DNA of 64,000 bases from Sipunculus nudus (Eukaryota; Annelida; Sipuncula; Golfingiida; Sipunculidae). The translations under genes were made by a program, and so were the position numbers. Where the stretch lies: the NCBI GenBank assembly GCA_026874595.1, contig CM049319.1:63411917-63475916 (forward strand). Direction: 5' to 3'. The notes under the pieces were generated by a model. The model ran no database searches. It saw only the letters and a program-made list of their open reading frames with translations, and was not told where the DNA came from. Shown one piece after another: positions 60,500 through 64,000 of this stretch. Position 1 is the stretch's first letter. Each line of letters begins with the position of its first letter.

Positions 60500-61480
60500 C
60501 ATAAAATTTCCCCGGATTTATATGAGCTGACTATATTTATATGAGGTGAAAAAAGCAACCTTCACTCTTAGCACGAAAGGTTCTTTATTGAAACTCTAGG
60601 GGTATTTGGCTTGTCCCAATATAGCAGAACCCCTGCGGGTTCTTTAAAAGAATCCTATCCATGCAGGGGTTCTTTTGAAGAGCCCTGTGAAGGGTACTTT
60701 GAAAGCCCTTAAGGCTTCCCTCAAGAACCTTTGCCTTACAATCATAGGGTTCTTGGGGTTCTTTAAACGGGTTTTTTTGGTTCTTTATAGGATCTTAAGG
60801 GTTCTTTTAAGGGTTCTAAAATAGTTCATTTTGGTTCTTTACATGCAAGTACTTACTGGGTTCTTGAAATGGTTCATTTCGGTTCTTTATAATGGTTCTT
60901 TGGGGTTTTCAGATGTCTCAGTTGTGTTTGTATAGGTTGTTGTAGTTTTCAAAAATAGCAAAATACCAAAAATCATGGGGATAGTATTCTGATAAATGGT
61001 CTTTTTTTTCAGTTAGTTTCTGAAGAAAGCGACTACAATGTACTTGAATATATTTATTTTAAAAATTGCGACGCTTTATATCTGTATTCTTTCTAATACG
61101 TGAAATAAGTATGGCATCCTGAAAGCAATCCTTCTAATAAAATCACTTGAAACAAATGAAGGAGATATAAAATCCAGGACCGATTTAAATTACTCAACCA
61201 GTTTAGCTTACATGAAGTTAAGCAATTCCCGTTTGTAACAAAAACTTCAAACATCATAATAATCTAAAGAAAACATGGAATGGTTCAAATGATTTGATCA
61301 AGCGTGCAGAGATTATGACTTAACCCCCTGCATACAAAAACTGAAACCAAGAAGGATTTAATAATGACTTCACTTATACCTCCGTCAAGGAGGTTATGTT
61401 TTTGCCGGCGTTGGTTTGTTTGTCTGTCTGTTTATCTGTTACCAACATTACTCAAAAAGTTATTGACGGATTTAGATGAA
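55847..61480 (+). repeat. Tandem array unit C (partial, 5634 bp)
   Basis: Third direct repeat, with exon 3 of gene copy 2 and intergenic sequence. Similarity to units A and B ends after GGATTTAGATGAA at 61480, inside the modular repeat that starts near 61379; units A and B continue CTTATTTGG there while this site continues ATGCTCAGG. No exon 1 or 2 follows. Confidence 0.93.
56906..57174 (+). CDS. ILEI-PAN gene copy 2, exon 3: PAN/apple-like domain
   Basis: Identical in sequence to 47337-47605. It enters in phase 1 from exon 2 and ends TGA 57172-57174. ATTAAA at 57439-57444. Confidence 0.8.
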
Positions 61481-61603
61481 ATGCTCAGGATAGCTGGGCA
61501 ACGATACAAGGAAAAAATGATTTAATTGTGGGGAATCCGAATCACCAACTGGATTTAGGAAAAAATGCTGCATTTCTGACAATGCCATATGAGGGTAATA
61601 AAG
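61481..61603. repeat. Continuation of the modular repeat beyond the array
   Basis: ATGCTCAGGATAGCTGGGCA and the following GAATCCGAATCACC look like the natural continuation of the GACGGATTTAGATGAA module family, so the array edge lies within a dispersed repeat. Confidence 0.45.
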
Positions 61604-61948
61604 AACGCTCTTTACACAGCGCTTTAATTACCTGTAGGCCTACTTCCTGTAAGCGCTGTTTGTTATGACCTCGTATCGTGAATTGCTTCACCAGAGGGGA
61701 GCACTGTATTTTTGTCCAATCAGATGAGACCTTGTGCTGGAAGACACGGCCAAGCAAGGAATACACGGAGCCAATCATGTTCATTTCGTTTTGAGTGACA
61801 GCTCATCACCCCGGTAACCATCTGAACAGGCCAAAGGCTCAGAGAGAATTGCCCCAGACGTGGTTTGCTTAGGGCCTTGGGCACATAGAATGCCCGGCCG
61901 GTGAGCTGTAATTCAAACGAAACGTAAAACAAAGGCTGCGTGCACACA
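61604..61948. repeat. Dispersed repeat, copy 2 (partner 812-1114)
   Basis: Shares GTCCAATCAGATGAGACC, CAAGGAATACACGGAGCCAA and GTGAGCTGTAATTCAAACG with the left end. Minus-strand frames at 61542-61947 parallel those near 977-1177 and share a FELQLT segment but no clear coding pattern. Confidence 0.7.
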
Positions 61949-62500
61949 TCACTGGTTGGTTTCAGATATGAGACAACAGTACATGGCTACGCTAACACAG
62001 TCATAATGTCATAATCGAATCGGTCGATGATGCGAGAATCAAGAGTGAGCAATTAAAATTCGACCATAAACTCTCAACAAGCGGCGCTTGAAGCGCAGCT
62101 ATGGGCGGAGCCAGGATGCCTGTCGAGTGTTTGTTTATAGGCATCTGGTTGGTTGCTTGTCACTTCATACGACGTTTTTTTTCAGCGGACAACGAACCGC
62201 CATCTGGTGTCTAAATATATCATAAACGGTCAAAGCTGGCAGCGTGAAAATCAGTTGCTTCTTTAGAAGCGCAAGATTTCCGATGCGTCGGGAGCGTAGG
62301 TAATGAGCTGCTTTGGTGGATTTCTGCGCTCTCTGAGTGCTTTTCTACTCATCGTATATGTTTACATTCATGGTTCCTCATTCTCTTGACAGAGCAATAA
62401 AGTTTCCGTTTTCTCGATTTAACCAAACTACCAGAGGGTATGCATTATTATATGATTTTTTTATAAGCGCTTAAAGTCTTAATAATTTTTTAACTTTATA
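61949..62500. promoter_or_regulatory. GC-richer patch with GC box and CTCF-like motif
   Basis: Contains ATGGGCGGAGCCA (near 62101, GC-box-like), ACCGCCATCTGGTGTC (62196-62211) and several CpGs in an AT-rich setting, then AGCAATAAAG near 62392. It could be a promoter or a first exon, but no coding frame or splice pair is convincing. Confidence 0.2.
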
Positions 62501-62526
62501 CCAAAGCATCCCCCACCAATTTTCAG

Positions 62527-62786
62527 CCCCCCCCCCCCCCGTTTTCAGTTGTTATCTCATCGAACCCCCCCCCCCCCGTTTACGGACTTGATAACTTTTC
62601 AGTGGCGTCAAAATTTATCTTCAAGATGGGGGAGGGGGGGAGGGGTGTGGATGACTCGCAGCGTGGGAGGGCAATCAAAGGGGGACAACTTTTTTCTTAA
62701 ACGCACACACATACATAACTATATTAAATATAATATTGTGGGGTGGGGGTATAGTAGATGGGGAGTGGGGGTGGGGGGGGGGGGGG
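62527..62786. repeat. C and G homopolymer tracts, quadruplex-prone
   Basis: C runs at about 62527-62540 and 62565-62578, a G-rich stretch GATGGGGGAGGGGGGGAGGG at about 62625-62644, and a stretch with six or more G runs at 62740-62786 ending in 14 Gs. The frame at 62549-62833 is Gly/Trp-rich because of these tracts. Confidence 0.85.
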
Positions 62787-63037
62787 TTGTTATTATTTCA
62801 AGCGAGTTAAAATGTTCTTGTGTGCAAATGTAATCTTAATGAGATTTGAATACAACTGAATAGGTAATATAATTTTATTTTGTTTTCAAAATGCATGCTG
62901 TATTATTAAATTTATATTTAATACTATGTTTTTAAATACATACTTGGAAATCACCTCGGGAATTTTGTAGAGAGAAGCTTAATAGCTTTTCTTTTTCACA
63001 TATGGCTCTGCGGCGGTGCCTCCAGGAAAATCCTGAT

Positions 63038-63112
63038 TACGTCACTTATCTGATAAGCCCAAGTGCCAGTCAAACTGCTCCACCGCCTCGGGGTAACCCG
63101 AAGCAAGCCAAT
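63038..63112. promoter_or_regulatory. CRE-like TACGTCA and CCAAT box pair
   Basis: TACGTCA at 63038-63044 and AGCCAATCGG around 63107-63116 lie within a moderately GC-rich patch. A 60-codon frame (63002-63184) overlaps but has no support. No downstream exon recognised before the AT tract at 63310. Confidence 0.2.
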
Positions 63113-63306
63113 CGGTTCAACGTCCAGTCTGCATGCTTTGTAATAATGTCCAGTAAACTTGTTGTGATAAATAATACGTCTTAAGCCTTATGAGCTTTAG
63201 CCATAAGACGATCTGGAAATACACATGTTGGAACATGCAATATTTCAAGCATATTTATATTTTTTATTGTTAATTGTAATTTGCATTGTTATTATTGATA
63301 TTATAT

Positions 63307-63309
<3 letters not shown>

Positions 63310-63362
<53 letters not shown>
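63310..63362. repeat. (TA)n microsatellite followed by a TIR-like block
   Basis: AT tract directly followed by AGTGGAACCTCTCCTAGCGG and two GGACACCTCTATA-like blocks (to about 63480), resembling termini of interspersed elements. A second (TA)n tract lies at 63743-63794, preceded by palindromic GTTAATGGGCC / GGTCCGTTAACGGGCC blocks (63597-63720). The final 200 bases show nothing recognisable. Confidence 0.7.
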
Positions 63363-63366
<4 letters not shown>

Positions 63367-63732
63367 GAACCTCTCCTAGCGGACACCTCTACAGAAGGAG
63401 TAGCTTTTCTCAGTCCTGTTTTTTTCCTTATATTTAGTATTTATATTGTGGTCATGACATCTATATAATGGACACCTCTATAAAATAGACATTTTGGCAA
63501 TTAATGGTTAAGAAACAATAAAATGTATTTTAGTAATGTGAAGCGTTTGTCTAATAAAAAAAGTCCATTATTACTTTCCAAATAATATAAAATTTGTTAA
63601 TGGGCCAAGGACATCCGCAGATGGGCCATAGTGTTTGCAGTGCAGGGCATCAGTAATTGGGCCGCAGATTGGCTCCCCATTAACGGATTCTCATATGGGC
63701 CTGGTCCGTTAACGGGCCCCAACATATATAAA

Positions 63733-63798
<66 letters not shown>

Positions 63799-64000
63799 GA
63801 ATGAATCACACAGACCGCTGCAACAGAACGCATTCAATAATATATATTTGACTTCATAAACACCTCACAAGCGTTCTTATAAGTAGAAGTGCAATTGTTA
63901 TATAAAAATCTAAATGGAAACCCAACGTGAATATCAGATTAACTTAAGCGTGGGATATAAGTTTACCTGTAAAGGGCTGTATTGGTATAATTTGACAAAT

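Noticed and set aside
63002-63184. 60-codon plus-strand frame
   Set aside because: It overlaps CRE-like and CCAAT motifs, has no recognisable domain, and no splice or poly(A) support.

Overview
This window reads as non-coding-rich nuclear DNA of a marine invertebrate, most likely a mollusc and probably a bivalve. That is an inference from three things: AT-rich sequence with split genes and GT-AG introns, a non-LTR retrotransposon relic, and a dense population of modular interspersed repeats of a kind I associate with bivalve genomes (GTCCGTCC-rich heads, TCAAGGTCA-type modules). There are no bacterial operons, rRNA, tRNA or CRISPR arrays that I can see. Most long open frames are shadows of simple repeats.

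Left third (1-27.7 kb): a gene-poor mosaic. It holds a 918-bp TIR element with a TTATA target duplication (1274-2191), a likely last exon (3057-3127), a LINE relic on the minus strand cut in two by a 2.65-kb modular element (4.6-8.35 kb), a three-deep nest of elements (8.7-14.1 kb), a weak spliced small-ORF transcript (15.9-16.4 kb), two inverted repeat arms rich in CATATA/TATATG (17.95-22.35 kb), one with an extra perfect hairpin, a possible minus-strand gene (18.7-21.2 kb) and a convincing minus-strand terminal exon with a poly(A) signal (22.76-23.08 kb).

Middle (27.8-36.75 kb): a 403-bp tandem repeat full of AACGTT palindromes, interrupted by a 6703-bp transposon (29276-35978). The transposon has matching terminal inverted repeats and a TA duplication. 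Uninterrupted neighbouring repeat units show the empty site. It carries no transposase that I can see, but holds about 14 copies of a 145-bp satellite and a GC-richer promoter-like patch.

Right third (36749-61480): a direct tandem array of about 9.55-kb units, two complete and one partial, nearly identical to each other. Each full period carries a three-exon gene for a predicted secreted protein: signal peptide and coiled coil (exon 1), an ILEI/FAM3-type domain (exon 2) and a PAN/apple-like domain (exon 3). Two full gene copies and one orphan last exon are present. Exons 2 and 3 join in phase, but exon 1 needs a one-base frame change that both copies share, so these may be expanded genes with a mis-modelled exon, or an amplified pseudogene. 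The array is the most interesting coding feature here. The last 2.5 kb hold repeats, C/G homopolymers and AT microsatellites.
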